Origin: Aegilops tauschii subsp. strangulata
Taxonomy: Eukaryota > Streptophyta > Magnoliopsida > Poales > Poaceae
NCBI RefSeq assembly: GCF_002575655.3
Contig: NC_053039.3
Location: 244,320,622-244,384,621, forward strand
Length of the DNA: 64,000 nt
Reading direction: 5' to 3'
In this document: piece after piece, positions 35,791 through 46,080 of the stretch
Layout: each line of letters begins with the position of its first letter
How positions within the stretch are numbered: the stretch's first letter is position 1
The notes under the pieces: generated by a model
The model's input: only the letters and a program-made list of their open reading frames with translations
Told to the model about the DNA's origin: nothing
The model's database searches: none
Translations under genes and position numbers: made by a program

Positions 35791-36701
35791 TTAGGACGTG
35801 AACTTGTCAATCTGAATGGGGAGGGACACCAGCTTAGCCCCGGCCAGCAGCTTGGGCGGAACTGTGAAGAAGGTCAGCTCGTGCACGGCGACGTCGCCGG
35901 GATCCTTACTGCTTGTCACCTCCATTTCCACCTTGACGGCGTCGGTCCTGCCTTTGGGCTCCCCCGGTGGGCCATTCGCCCACAGCTTGGCCACGTAGTG
36001 CGGCAGTGGGGACGAACCCGCTCTGATGCATACGACCGACTCGGCGATAGGCGCGCCGATGTCGAGCACGCCACCGACCAAGAAAAACGCGCGGCCGTCC
36101 TCCTCCGCGAACAGCAAGAACCGTGGCTCCGACAGTGGCACTTGCAGCAGGAGCACCTTGCCGTACTGGATCATGTGCACGGGCATGGGATGCACGGTGC
36201 TGATGTGGTGGGAGAGCGCCGGCGGCGGGCCTTCATAGCCGCAGACGGGCACGGGGCATTTGCAGGGTGCGAGCGGACACACGCTCTGGTGATCGGCGAG
36301 CTTGTGGTAAGTGACGTAGCCCACAGCCTTCGTGCGGGCACTCCACCCTCAGTGAGGAGAGGACGACGTCCACCATCGTGTTCCGCATGTCGAAGCCACC
36401 GCCGCGCTCGCACTTCTGGCACCGCCGCTAGTTCCCGGGGCGCTTGACGCGGCCGTCCGCCTAGGCCAGGTGGCCTCCCTTGCACTGCACAAATGAATCA
36501 AACAGCACATCAATCAAGAAACCTGCACCTTGCTCGATTAGCCAAACGGAGGAGGTGTATTCGAACCTCATACACTGGAGGCTTCAAAGGGTGGAGGCAC
36601 AAGGGGCAGTGGAGCAAGGTGAGGTCCATCGAGACCATAGAGAGCTCCATCGTCGGGTCCTGTTTCGTCTGCATGATCTCACCCTCCTCGTGCACAACCA
36701 T
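35791..36701 (-). pseudogene. SINA/SIAH-like E3 ubiquitin ligase, intron kept, RING destroyed
   Basis: SINA-type ligases use an N-terminal RING to bind E2 and a zinc-finger/TRAF-like region to bind substrate. Exon 1 (36701-36567) ends LHCPLCLHPLKPPVYE, the RING start. An 82-bp intron (36566-36485, GT..CAG) follows. Exon 2 starts CKGGHLA, then a stop, ADGRVKRPGN, another stop, and RRCQKCERGGGFD. The first stop replaces a RING Cys, and a second RING Cys is Gly. A frameshift near 36324 leads to the SIAH-type zinc finger YHKLADHQSVCPLAPCKCPV, with the His pair in ALSHHISTVH, and a complete C-terminal domain ending IQIDKFTS at 35794. Retention of the intron shows DNA-level copying, not retroposition. 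The family is clear; the specific parent gene is not known. Confidence 0.85.
36485..36566 (-). other. Retained intron of the SINA-like pseudogene
   Basis: An 82-bp stretch begins GTTCGAATAC and ends TTTGTGCAG on the - strand. Removing it joins codon GAG to TGC and gives PPVYE-CKGGHLA, the expected RING continuity. Confidence 0.75.
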
Positions 36702-36849
36702 CTCTCGCTTTATTAGGGCCAGGGCATTACTACTTCAAGGTGCATTAAATCAACACATGCAAGTATCAAAAGGAGAGTCACGGCATGCATGCATGCGTTG
36801 TAATTAATGCATCGGTAAACGCAAATTATTGAAATATATCGAGTGCAGT

Positions 36850-37775
36850 GCTTTGATGTGTCGCGTCAACTCGTACAAGACCGAGAAGTTTGATTACTAC
36901 AACACCCTCTCGCCTTAACTGCACCTGCATTTGGCTGCATGACAGGTGGGCCACCCACCTGTTGGGCCCACCTGTCATAGACGCAAAGGCAGGAGCAGTA
37001 AGTCAATGAAGATGCGTCCCTCCCTCGCCCATGAGCGTGGTGGCTGGCAGGATTAGGAGAAGCTTTCGTTTGCTACACGCTCTCCCTCCCGCACGCGGTG
37101 GACATGCAGCAGTTCAATCAGCGTCAGATGGCCAGAAGCATACTGTTGTACTCCTCCACTGCAGTAGTACTCCATCATTGTTCGACTTCCCGAAGAGGCG
37201 AAGAGCCAAGCGCAGCCCGGACGCTCGTGTGGCAGTTTCATGTGTAGAGTAGTCTAGGATAGCGTGTATCGTGCCTGTAAGCTTAAAATCGTTGGGGTCG
37301 GCTCCATGCTTTTTTTATTAAAATAATCTTCTGGCCCTACCTGTCATCCTAGTGATTCTAGTTTGGACACTCATCTGGTCAAGATGGGAATATTTATTTT
37401 AATTTGTAGTGGGGTAAATGTTAGAGGTTGCAGCAAATGGAGTACTGTACACTGCGGGTCTTTCAGCCAATTTAGAGGCAACCATGTGGGGCCAGTACTA
37501 TGATGTGTCGTGTCAACTCGTACAACGAGGAGAAGCTTGATTTTACTACTACACGCCTTCTCCCTCTCCCATGTGCACGGTGGCTCGCAGACGAGGACAG
37601 GCTTTTGCTTATAGTACTACAACAAGCTATCCCTCCCGCTCGCGGTGGACGGACATGCAGCAGTGGATTCGATACTGTAGAAGCAGTAGTAGTAACATCA
37701 TTGTTCGTCTTCTCGAAGAGGCGAAGAGCCAAGCGCAACCCGAATGTGGCAGTTGCGAACCTTGGAGCACGCATA
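36850..37775. repeat. Duplicated segment, about 36850-37250 and 37498-37775
   Basis: The two parts share, in order, 'gatgtgtcg(c/t)gtcaactcgtacaa', 'ccctccc..cgcggtgga', 'catgcagcagt', 'catcattgttcg' and 'cgaagaggcgaagagccaagc'. The second lacks ~100 bp found in the first. Open frames in both copies differ and lack domain features. 37250-37497 between them has no recognised feature. Confidence 0.7.
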
Positions 37776-37777
37776 TA
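37764..37777 (+). repeat. 14-bp target site duplication of SINE, left copy
   Basis: GGAGCACGCATATA is repeated exactly at 37931-37944, flanking the tRNA-like sequence. Long TSDs mark LINE-driven retroposition. Confidence 0.8.
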
Positions 37778-37930
37778 AAAAAAGAGACCAACCCGGGCTA
37801 GACTAGCCTGTTGGCATTTTTTTTATAGAAGAAAACTCCGTGAGCACCAAACGCTCAAGCCGAGACTTGAACCCTGGTGGGCTGGCTGCGAACTCCCGCG
37901 CCTTGCCAACTGAGCTATGCTCAGTTCTCA
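37778..37930 (-). mobile_element. tRNA-derived SINE
   Basis: On the - strand the element begins TGAGAACTGAGCATAGCTCA, holding a box A (TAGCTCAGTTGG), then a box B (GGTTCAAGTCT) about 45 bp on, and ends in GTTGGTCTCTTTTTTT. The body is 153 bp with exact 14-bp TSDs. The T-rich 3' end is like that of the plant Au SINE group, but I cannot confirm the family. Boxes A and B would form an internal RNA polymerase III promoter. Confidence 0.8.
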
Positions 37931-38025
37931 GGAGCACGCATATAGGCAGGCTCTTGCATGAGACAAAATTGCTATGTGAGCCCACTATTACTTGCTAGTA
38001 TAGCCCTGTAAACCAGAAAGGAGTA

Positions 38026-38096
38026 TTTGCCTTTCTAGAGATTTCAACAAGTGACTAGACTACACCGAGACGGAGTACATATGGAGCAAAATGAGT
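38026..38096. mobile_element. Fragment of a Stowaway-type MITE
   Basis: The block 'tctagagatttcaacaagtgac' to 'gcaaaatgagtgaatctaca' is the reverse complement of the middle and right part of the MITE at 41387-41530. Terminal repeats are missing or drifted. Confidence 0.55.
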
Positions 38097-38424
38097 GAAT
38101 CTACACCATAAATAAATACATAGTTCTCTCGTTTTCCTCTCCGCATTGGTCGCGGTGCACAATATTGAGTATACTAGTACTATCATCTTGAAATTTACGA
38201 AGTCACAATAGGCACCTCGTCGTCGACGGGAACGTCTCCTGACACGCGATAGACGCGAGCGGCAGTCGCCTCCATAGGTGCTTGAATGCCAAGGAGGGAG
38301 AGGGTAGCGGTTCCCGAGATGTTGAACGATCAATGATGCATCCTCAAATTACATGCAGAGGGAATTAATTGGAGAAGCAGAATAGAGCCAGCACGATGTG
38401 AATGCAACAGAGTTTGGATTCTCA

Positions 38425-38430
38425 TATAAA
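38425..38430 (+). promoter_or_regulatory. TATA box candidate for the 38523 ORF
   Basis: TATAAA sits in CATATAAAGGCG, 93 bp before the ATG at 38523. The sequence between (CCACTCCAATCCATC and C-rich runs) looks like a short grass 5' untranslated region. Confidence 0.45.
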
Positions 38431-38522
38431 GGCGCCCCACCACTCCAATCCATCTACTCCTAGTCTCTGCCCACACTGCTCGCTCCAATCCAAGACCAAG
38501 TGACCAGAAGCCAGAAGCACCT

Positions 38523-39065
38523 ATGGAGGCGATGGACGCGAGCGGCAGTCGGCTGTGCCGAATCATCCAAGGCGCCGGCCTGCGGCCCCGCACCGCGCAG
38601 CATTTCCAGACAGTGCTGGCGACCGCCGGCGTCGTAGCCCTCGCCGACGCTGGCTTCTCCTCTCGCATGGATGACATGATGGTCAACTCCATCCGCAAGT
38701 TCACCGCCGTCAAGAAGCGCGCGGACGACCTTGCCGTACTGCTTCAGCCCGCGCGCCCAGGCTCCTCATTGCCTGCCAACCTCATCGGCCTCCATGGTGA
38801 CGAACTCTTTCAAGCCCTGGTGGCCCTGCAGGTGCCGGAGGTCGCGACGAAGAATGTGCACCTCGAGGCCGCGCTCGTCACGCAGCGCCTCGCCATGCAA
38901 GACACCGTCGACCTGCACATCCGCGTCTACGAGGAAATCATCTACATAGGACACTACAAGGCCAGCGAGGACAGAAAGACGTTGGCCTTCTTCCAGCGGC
39001 TGGAATCTTTGGACGCCATTGTTCAGAAGCACGTCGACCTGGCCACGAAATCCGCTGCTACTTAG
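38523..39065 (+). CDS. Intact 180-residue unknown protein inside the CACTA
   Basis: The frame runs uninterrupted from ATG (38523; a second in-frame ATG is three codons on) to TAG at 39063-39065. Third codon positions are strongly G/C-rich, as in many grass genes and unlike the nearby transposon sequence. The product has no signal peptide or membrane segment. It looks alpha-helical, with blocks LCRIIQGAGLRPRTAQHFQT, FTAVKKRADDLAVLLQPARP, DELFQALVALQVPEVATKNV and a C-terminal FFQRLESLDAIVQKHVDLAT. I do not recognise a family. A TATA box lies 93 bp upstream. It is the only long, unbroken, gene-like ORF in the window. It may be a captured gene, a gene fragment with a fortuitous stop, or a functional small gene. 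Confidence 0.6.
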   Translation: MEAMDASGSRLCRIIQGAGLRPRTAQHFQTVLATAGVVALADAGFSSRMDDMMVNSIRKFTAVKKRADDLAVLLQPARPGSSLPANLIGLHGDELFQALVALQVPEVATKNVHLEAALVTQRLAMQDTVDLHIRVYEEIIYIGHYKASEDRKTLAFFQRLESLDAIVQKHVDLATKSAAT

Positions 39066-39069
39066 CCGC

Positions 39070-39830
39070 CGTTCGGTGGGCCAGCGCCCTGAGTCGAGGA
39101 GGTGGACGTCGTCAATGGATGCATCTCTTCTTCTTGCCTCCTATAACCAGCACTGCATCGCCTCGTGGCCTTAATGTTTTATTAGTATAGGAGTATATGG
39201 CATTTTTATTCTAGTAGTAACGTTTTCACTATGAGGTGGGGCCGCAGTTGAGCAAACCGACCATCGGCAAATCCCCACCCCGCCCACCGGGCATCTGCTG
39301 AGTTTAGAATTAGAAGAGAGAAACGAGGGAGAAGAGCTAGCTGTAGCACGGACGCTATTGTCAGATGGGACTCGCGTTGATATAATAGGAGTACTAAGCA
39401 CTCGTACCTCTTTTTTTAGGGAAAAGCAGTCGTATGTCTAGTACTACCACTAGTTGGGTGCGTGCGACCTATACCTGTCATCACTTTAGGTCTCCTTTTC
39501 AAACCGCAGCTACGCTTCACCGTACATATTTTTTCACGCATTTATCCTCCTATATGTACTCCTAGGCTATTTCCATGTGCTCGTTTTCGCCGACATGTGG
39601 GACATAGAGCACCTGGGTCGTAGTGCATGCACGACTTGGAGCATATGCCGGGGTACTTTACATTTCAGACCTCACGAATTACATGCAAACCCCCCGCAGA
39701 AGAATAAATAAACAAATGAATTACTACATGAAACCGGATTATTTTCGTAGAAACCGGAGCACGTTCATTAAATTTTGGACATAACACGTTTATAAAAAAC
39801 TACCGGACCTAAACCAGTCTAAGGGCCTCT
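39070..39830. other. Region downstream of the 38523 ORF, no gene recognised
   Basis: Probable 3' untranslated sequence followed by AT-rich spacer. No TIR, LTR or coding frame could be supported. Confidence 0.45.
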
Positions 39831-39832
39831 TT

Positions 39833-41252
39833 GATTCGCAGGATACTGAAAACACAGAAATGGGGAAAGTATGATGGCGATGAACCGGGACGAGGAGAAC
39901 TCTAACTCAGTTAGAGGTTAGAGTTAGATTCTAACCCTGAACTAACTCTAAACCAAAGAGGGGTATGGATGGCAGGGTTAGATTGACAATAAATGCTCTT
40001 TCTCAATCATTTGACTACTTTGGACCCTATTTACTGCCGGATTTGGTGTGGCCGGCTCTTGTGTGGCCTCCTCCCGCTCACAATTGACATAAATGAACCA
40101 TCTTTACAAATCAAGCATGCAAAACATGATAAATTTTACTTTGTCCATACAATTGAGATATCCCACTTAAACATACAAGTCCTCAATCAAGCTTCACAAA
40201 AAAATACACTCCATGAAACAAAGCATGAGCTAACTCATCGCGGAAGTCATTCACGATAGGGAGGGAGCCCGGAGCCCCTCACACACCCAGGGAGGAGCTT
40301 GTCATCGTCGCTCTGGAGGAAGGCTCTGTAGAGCCCAAGCCCCGAGAACTGCTCCGACGACGGCGCTTGCGAGTTGAGGTCGACACCGGCATGGGTAGCA
40401 GGGCCACTTGCCGATGATTGCGAACCGAATCTTTGGGCCTCTAGAAATAATGCAAGCCTGAAACTGAAATACCTAGAAATGTGAACTGAGTCTTTGGGCC
40501 TCTATAAATAATGCAAGCCTGAAACTGAAATACCTAGAAAGGTGAACTGAATCTTTGGGCCTCTAGAAATAATGCAAGCCTGGAACTAAAATACCTAGAA
40601 AGGTGAACTTATTCTTTGGGCCTCTAGAAATAATGCAAGCCTGAAACTGAAATACCTAGAAAGGTGAACTGAATCTTTGGGCCTCTAGAAAGATTTATTA
40701 CCTCCTCAAGCAGCATCAAACAATTCCATCTATGCACCACAAATCTATACCAAGTTTAATCAGGATCTACTTTTCCAAATCAGAATTAGCGCTAGAGTGA
40801 GCAAGATTAATGATATGGCTGTGAGACAGAGAAGGAACGAACAAACTCACCCCTCTCGCGACCTCCCTGGTAGATGCGCCGCCGCCGCGCAAGACAGAGG
40901 GAAAAAATGACCGGTGAAGGGGGAGCGGGGCGAGCTTCGAAGACCTGAGGGAGAGGGCGGCCGGAGGAGAGAGAGGGCGAGCGGCAGAGCGGCGCTTGGG
41001 CGGGCGGCCCGATGGGGAACGGAGAGGAGTCATGCGAGGGGGGGCGGAGGGAGCGATCTGGTGCGGGCAGGGGAGATTTTTTTAGTTCTCTTTTAGTGGG
41101 CCCGAGGAGAACTAACCCAATTAGAACCTCTCCACCGGGCTATTTTTTTAGCTGGGTTAGAGCAAACTAGCTCAAACTAACCCCTCCTGTTTGGATAATT
41201 TGAGGCTATTTCAACCCAAATTGGCTCTAACTTAGGGATCCAAACAAAGAGG
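39833..41252. mobile_element. Candidate non-autonomous DNA transposon (Harbinger- or hAT-like)
   Basis: The left end GGGCCTCTTTGATTCGCAGG and the right end, reversed, CCTCTTTGTTTGGATCCCTA share an inverted CCTCTTTG(A/T)TT core. Near both ends are blocks of 'aactctaac' or 'aactaaccc' type that are inverted copies of one another. The interior has no transposase and includes the 61-bp minisatellite at 40431-40690. I could not define a TSD, so superfamily and exact ends are uncertain. Confidence 0.45.
40431..40690. repeat. 61-bp tandem repeat, just over four copies
   Basis: CTTTGGGCCTCTA occurs at 40431, 40492, 40553, 40614 and 40675, an exact 61-bp period. The unit includes 'aataatgcaagcctg' and 'acctagaaa(g/t)gtgaact'. 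Copies differ by a few substitutions. Confidence 0.9.
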
Positions 41253-41386
41253 AGTAGTATTGTACATGCTACAGTCTGGACCGTGGCACATTGTTTTTTA
41301 TGGCCATATCAGCACATTGTTTTCTACTGCTGATTCACTTGGCTGCCGTGGTTCGCACTCCTCCGACGTGAGTAGTAGTACTACTA

Positions 41387-41530
41387 CTCCCTCCGTTCCT
41401 AAATATAAGTCTTTTTAGACATTTCAAATTCACTACAACATACAGATGTATGTAGACATATTTTAGAGTGTAGATTCACTCATTTTGCTCCGTATGTAGT
41501 CACTTGTTGAAATCTCTAGAAAGACTTATA
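41387..41530. mobile_element. Stowaway-type MITE, right end lost
   Basis: It starts TA|CTCCCTCCGTTCCTAAATAT, contains 'agagtgtagattcactcatt', and stops at 'agaaagacttata' before the inverted end. It is the same family as the MITE at 28899-29059. Confidence 0.75.
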
Positions 41531-42845
41531 CCGCATGATTCTTTGCTCCTTCTTACTACTACGTACTACTTCGCCGACATGTGGGAGAGCCAGCAACATC
41601 CGGGTTGACGTAATACGTGTCATGCACCAGATTAGAGTGCGGAACGGAAGGGGGGCATCACCCCGGTCGTACCGCCAGTAATTCATGACTATAGTGAGTA
41701 GTCATATCACAAGTCTTTCCAGCAATAACGCGCCATCAAATCGCACAGCCCGACCTTTCCAGCAGTAAGTAAGTTGAATCCGCTACTCCCTCACCCTCCT
41801 CGCCTCTCTGTCAAACTAACTACGTGAAAACTGTCGCGCGTACTGCCCGGGAAAAGCCCCGCCCTCAACTTTTAACTGCGCGAAAATAGTTCGAGCTTGT
41901 TCGTTCTATATAAATACTAGTACTGTATGTTTATTCACTCGTGGGGTTGTTAAATGAATGGAGGGCCGGGCAGCACAAGTGAACAATACTACTACTAGTA
42001 GTAGTAAGTAGGAGTCTTACAGTTAGTCACCTTAAATAGAGAGTTTCTTTTCTTTAATGCCACGTACACAAATTGAAACGCTTGTTGTGGAGAGAAAAAG
42101 ATAATCACTCCACTATATATGTACGCAGGGGCCTGAGCGCTTGCTTTACTAGGGTTGCTCTCTTCATTGTCTCATCCTCTCCAGATATAAACAACACAGT
42201 GGTAGCGACATTTTCTCTCTGCTCACCGCTGGTCACAGATCCGGCCGGATCCCTTCGGCTGGCGTGTGTAGAGGACTAGGTTCATCGTTCACGCGGTCAT
42301 CACCGGCGAGGGAGGAAACCCACAGCTGCCGGAGGGGCCCGATCCTCTGCCCGTGTCGTTCTCTCCGACACAGCGCCGGCTCGGGAGGTCCTCCGACCCT
42401 TCTTCCTCCCTGTCGTATTGTGCGCAGATCTGACCTGCCGCCGCTGACATCCCGACGACCCTCAGGTATAAGTTCTTCGAAAGCGGCCTTGCTCTACTGC
42501 CCCAGGTCCCCACGTGTCTGCATGTGCATCTTTTTCTACTCCCATCTGCTCTTCCAAAGCCACCTAAATTTTTAGTATTATTAGAGGTAAAGCTACTTCA
42601 CGCATTCGAATCTAGGACTTTGTTCAAACAACGAAGAAAGGGGGAAAGTTGTAGCACGAATCTAGGACTTGGTTCAAAGAGGAAATAATATGGTGAAATT
42701 AGTAGAGACCGGATACCCAACCGGTCTCTTGGTTGAAAAGGGAAATAATGGGAAAACACAGTACAACTTGGATAAGGAATAGAACTATTATTGGTTGAAA
42801 AAAGGATAGAAAGTGGCGGCTGGTGGACAAGTCAACAGAGTATGT
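41531..42845. other. Spacer with a possible 5' exon for the exonuclease pseudogene
   Basis: A TATA-like CTATATAAATACT lies near 41908. A GC-rich stretch at 42240-42463 ends in CTCAG|GTATAAG, a plausible splice donor. A pseudogene start lies 2.6 kb downstream at 45045, so this could be an untranslated first exon. No open frame here has domain support. Confidence 0.3.
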
Positions 42846-43145
42846 CCAGGATTAGATTTGTTGCCCTCACATAGTAAAAGGTCTCTAGGATTAGAATTGC
42901 TGCCCTCACATAGTAAAAGGTCTCAGGATTAGATTTGCTGCCCTCACATAGTAAAAGGTCTCAGGATTAGATTTGCTGCCCTCACATAGTAAAAGGTCTC
43001 CAGGATTACATTTGCTGCCCTCATATAGTAAAAGGTCTCCAGGATTAGATTTGCTGCCCTCACATAGTAAAAGGTCTCCAGGATTAGGTTTGCTGCCCTC
43101 ACATAGTAAAAGGTCTCCAGGATTAGATTTGCTGCCCTCACATAG
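42846..43145. repeat. 39-bp minisatellite, eight copies
   Basis: The unit is 'ccaggattagatttgctgcc' plus 'ctcacatagtaaaaggtct', repeated eight times with few changes. Two copies lack one base. Because 39 is divisible by 3 it opens in-frame 13-residue repeats on both strands, which I regard as an artefact. Confidence 0.9.
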
Positions 43146-44385
43146 CATGAACAAACTCGGCATCACCACTTTATGCCTCCTTGTAGGTACATTGTGCTGA
43201 TGCATCCACTGTCGCATGTCCTTATACCAACCTTTTGTTGTTGTTAATGTAAGGGCGCATGTAAAATGAAGCGATCACACTGTTACCTTAGGGACATGTC
43301 TTACTAGTGTTATTGTTAATCTAATGCCTCCAGTGATAAGATGCAGTTAAACTGTGTTACAAATGGTACTCCTGCTGTTTCCCCCAGTATGATAAGTAAG
43401 TTGCTCCTTTACGCTGCTGAGTGTCCTGGTGTCCCCACGGTCCCATGCCCTTAAACCAACTCTTTATCTGCTGTTGATTTACTGTATCTGGTAAACAAGC
43501 AATGCCACCATTAAAGTAATCCCATATTTGACGAATGTCATTGTTGATCGTAATGCTTCCTATAACATGAAGCATTGCTGATGTTTTAAAATTTGTACTG
43601 TCCTAGCGTGATTGCCATGAACATAATTAAGATGCTTCTTTTCATTTCGTGTATGTTTCATATATTCTTATTGACCAGCAACTGTTTACTTTCTATCTTT
43701 TTGTGCAGATAGGGATATCCATTTCACCTTGTTGCTATTGTGACCTTTTGGTGAACTGCACAAAACACTTTTTTTTGAATGAGTGTCTTGTGTAGTTCAA
43801 CTAAAATGTCACGTGGGAAACATCTCTCAATTTTGGTGGAACTGCACAAAATGGTGATCGGAGTTTCCAAAATCTCCGTCAAGTTCTGCTGGTAATCTCG
43901 TGCAACATTTTATTAGCCTTTGCAAGATGAGCCATCACTGTCACCACAATGGCACTTTATTTTAGTGGAACTGCACAAAAGGATAAGCAAATTATAGTTG
44001 CACCTTACATGAGCCAGACAGCCAACCATAATGTTCCTCAATTTTAGTGCAACTACTAAAGAAGAACCTGCCAGCTCACGAGAGCAAGTACTTCTTGCTA
44101 GCTGAATGATGCAATCTTTGCTTCATTTCAAGTGAACTGCAGAAAAAGGCGCATGAATAGAATCATGGAACTCCAGGCAGGCCTCATCCGAGTGGAGCTG
44201 CAGGTTGAGTTCAAGGAGTGCCACTATTATAGTAATCATGCTCTTCTTGTTTGTGCTGTGCAAATAGGAATACTCAACTACAGATGTTGTGACGGTCAAG
44301 AGCATTCACCAAGTTCTTCGGTTGTATGACACGGCTAGCCAAGATGGATTTAATCCCGATATTCACTTTATCAAAAGGCTCTAAT
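43146..44385. other. Spacer with recurrent GAACTGCACAAAA motif
   Basis: No gene was recognised. The string (G/T)GAACTGCACAAAA or a close variant occurs near 43752, 43838, 43969 and 44132, usually after 'ttttggtg' or 'tttagtg'. Origin unknown; possibly decayed repeats within an intron of the exonuclease-like gene. Confidence 0.4.
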
Positions 44386-44389
44386 GGGT

Positions 44390-44580
44390 TGGTTCTGAAT
44401 CTTGCAAGCTGGGAATCAATGAGATGTGTAGGCATATTTGTTGTACTTATTATTTGAATCTTATTTGTTGGTTATGAATCTTGTAAGCTGGGAATCAATG
44501 AGATGTGTAGGCATCTTTGTTGTACTTATTATTTGGATCTTATTTGTTGGTTCTGAATCTTGCAAGCTGGGAAACACGAC
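44390..44580. repeat. 79-bp tandem duplication
   Basis: GAATCTTGCAAGCTGGGAA or GAATCTTGTAAGCTGGGAA begins at about 44397, 44476 and 44555, giving two full units and a partial third. Confidence 0.8.
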
Positions 44581-45044
44581 ATGATGATGCAGAGGACAAC
44601 AACCATAACAAACAGTTCAAACTTGGTAGTTATTTGTGTGAAAGTGCGACAAATGTGCTGATTGTGTGCGTCCCAAGAATAATAATTCTAATTGTTGTGC
44701 ATGTTGATCATGTGGCACTGATAGAACGACCCAATGCATTGCTTATTTTAAGTAGAAACTTCTATTAAAGCTAATTAAATTTAAGTAAAGTGACCACTAA
44801 CTCTTGTTATTATAGTACCAATACAGACCCGCTCGTGAACCGACGTGTGGCCGGAGTAGGTTTCCTAATGGAGGCGTTTGAATGCGCCGAGATTGCATCT
44901 TCTACCGGGCGTGCATCGGGCGAGGGAGGGGTAGTAACTGTTGTCGCCTGTACACACTCAGTTTACTGTTGAATCCAGTTCCCCAAGAGCTGAAAAACAA
45001 ACTGCGGCCGCCGCCTACCCACTCGTTCACTTGAAGAGACTCCA

Positions 45045-45749
45045 ATGGCGATCCGAGGGGTGAGCCTGCTAGATATGGACTTCAGCAAGGAGTTCCCCTT
45101 TGAGTTCGCCGTTCAGTCCTATGGCTGCACCAAGTTGAATGTGATGTACACAAACGATCTGGACTCGGTGAAGCTCTGCCTCGCCGAGTTCAAGTAGTAC
45201 CTACAGGACGAGAAAGCACAAGGTCGCAGGACTAGACCTTGTGCCCATCCATTCGTCTCCTGACAGAGACCAGCGAATCGCCGTCGCCCAGGTATGTGTG
45301 CGGGACGAGGTTCTCATCTACCACTGTTGTAGGGCCATCAGAGGTTCTGGAGCATTCGCCCGTTTCATCGGCAGCGCCAACTGCACCTTCGCTACGGTGG
45401 AGAGAAGGAAGAACGCGACGATTCGACCATCTGGTGCAACAAGCTTGTCGACATCCGGAAGCAATACAAGATCATCGGCAACAGGCAGGAGAAGGACTCC
45501 GTGGTTGACCTTGCCGAGACCATCATTGACCCCTGATACGCCAACATGAAAGAAGACAACGATACCAAGGACCTGAACACGTGGGAGGTACCTCTGAATC
45601 TAGCCTACATAACCTACGCGGCCAAGGACGCATACGCATGCTACGACATGTATAGGAGGATCTTAGACATGAGGGCGTGTCTGCTTCCTGTAACCGACGA
45701 GTACACGGACAGTCGCAGCGTCATGATCAAGCGTGTCAGGAAGGTCTAG
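45045..45749 (+). pseudogene. 3'-5' exonuclease (DnaQ/Werner-like) domain protein, broken
   Basis: The ATG at 45045 opens MAIRGVSLLDMDFSKEFPFE and continues to an in-frame TAG at 45195-45197. The frame then shifts: VAVAQVCVRDEVLIYHCCRA-type sequence (here IAVAQ) follows from 45241, and the original frame returns for WCNKLVDIRKQYKI and, after a TGA near 45535, YANMKEDNDTKD and ITYAAKDAYACYDMYRRIL to a stop at 45747-45749. YAAKDAYACYDMY fits the last conserved motif of DnaQ-like exonucleases such as the Werner-type plant proteins. These enzymes remove 3' nucleotides using acidic metal-binding residues; the first motif region is disrupted here. Parent gene unknown. Confidence 0.7.
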
Positions 45750-46080
45750 ATGTTGTACTTTATCTGTTTATAAGCACCTTTATCATCTAAGTGTTTCATG
45801 CATTAACCTATGTGTCGTAATTATCAGTTTTGTCCAAAATATTTCTTTTAAGAACCCATTAACATGTTTGCTTTTTTAGTGGCTATTTGCTTATGTATGT
45901 AACTAGTTCACTTGTCCGTTAAAAAAACTAGTTCACTCGGCTGCCGTGCTTTGAATCTCCTTCCTCCCAACATATTCCCCTTCTCAGGTGGACCCAGCAG
46001 GTCTCGTACACAGACATATGGGACCAACCACCTATCCATTTGTATTTCTTTATTTTGTTCAATCTTTCATCCTCTTCCTA
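45750..46080. other. Probable 3' flank of the exonuclease pseudogene
   Basis: AT-rich sequence with 'ctagttcact' repeated at 45901 and 45929. Nothing coding seen. Confidence 0.4.

Noticed and set aside
37845..37930. A tRNA gene on the - strand
   Set aside because: Boxes A and B are present, but the sequence does not close into a normal acceptor stem, continues to a T-rich tail and is flanked by 14-bp duplications. It is a SINE.
39993..40259. 88-codon frame inside the 39833-41252 element
   Set aside because: No transposase motif; it lies in sequence that appears to be non-coding MITE-like interior.
42906..43217. 103-codon repetitive protein on the - strand
   Set aside because: The open frame results from a 39-bp repeat whose length is a multiple of three.
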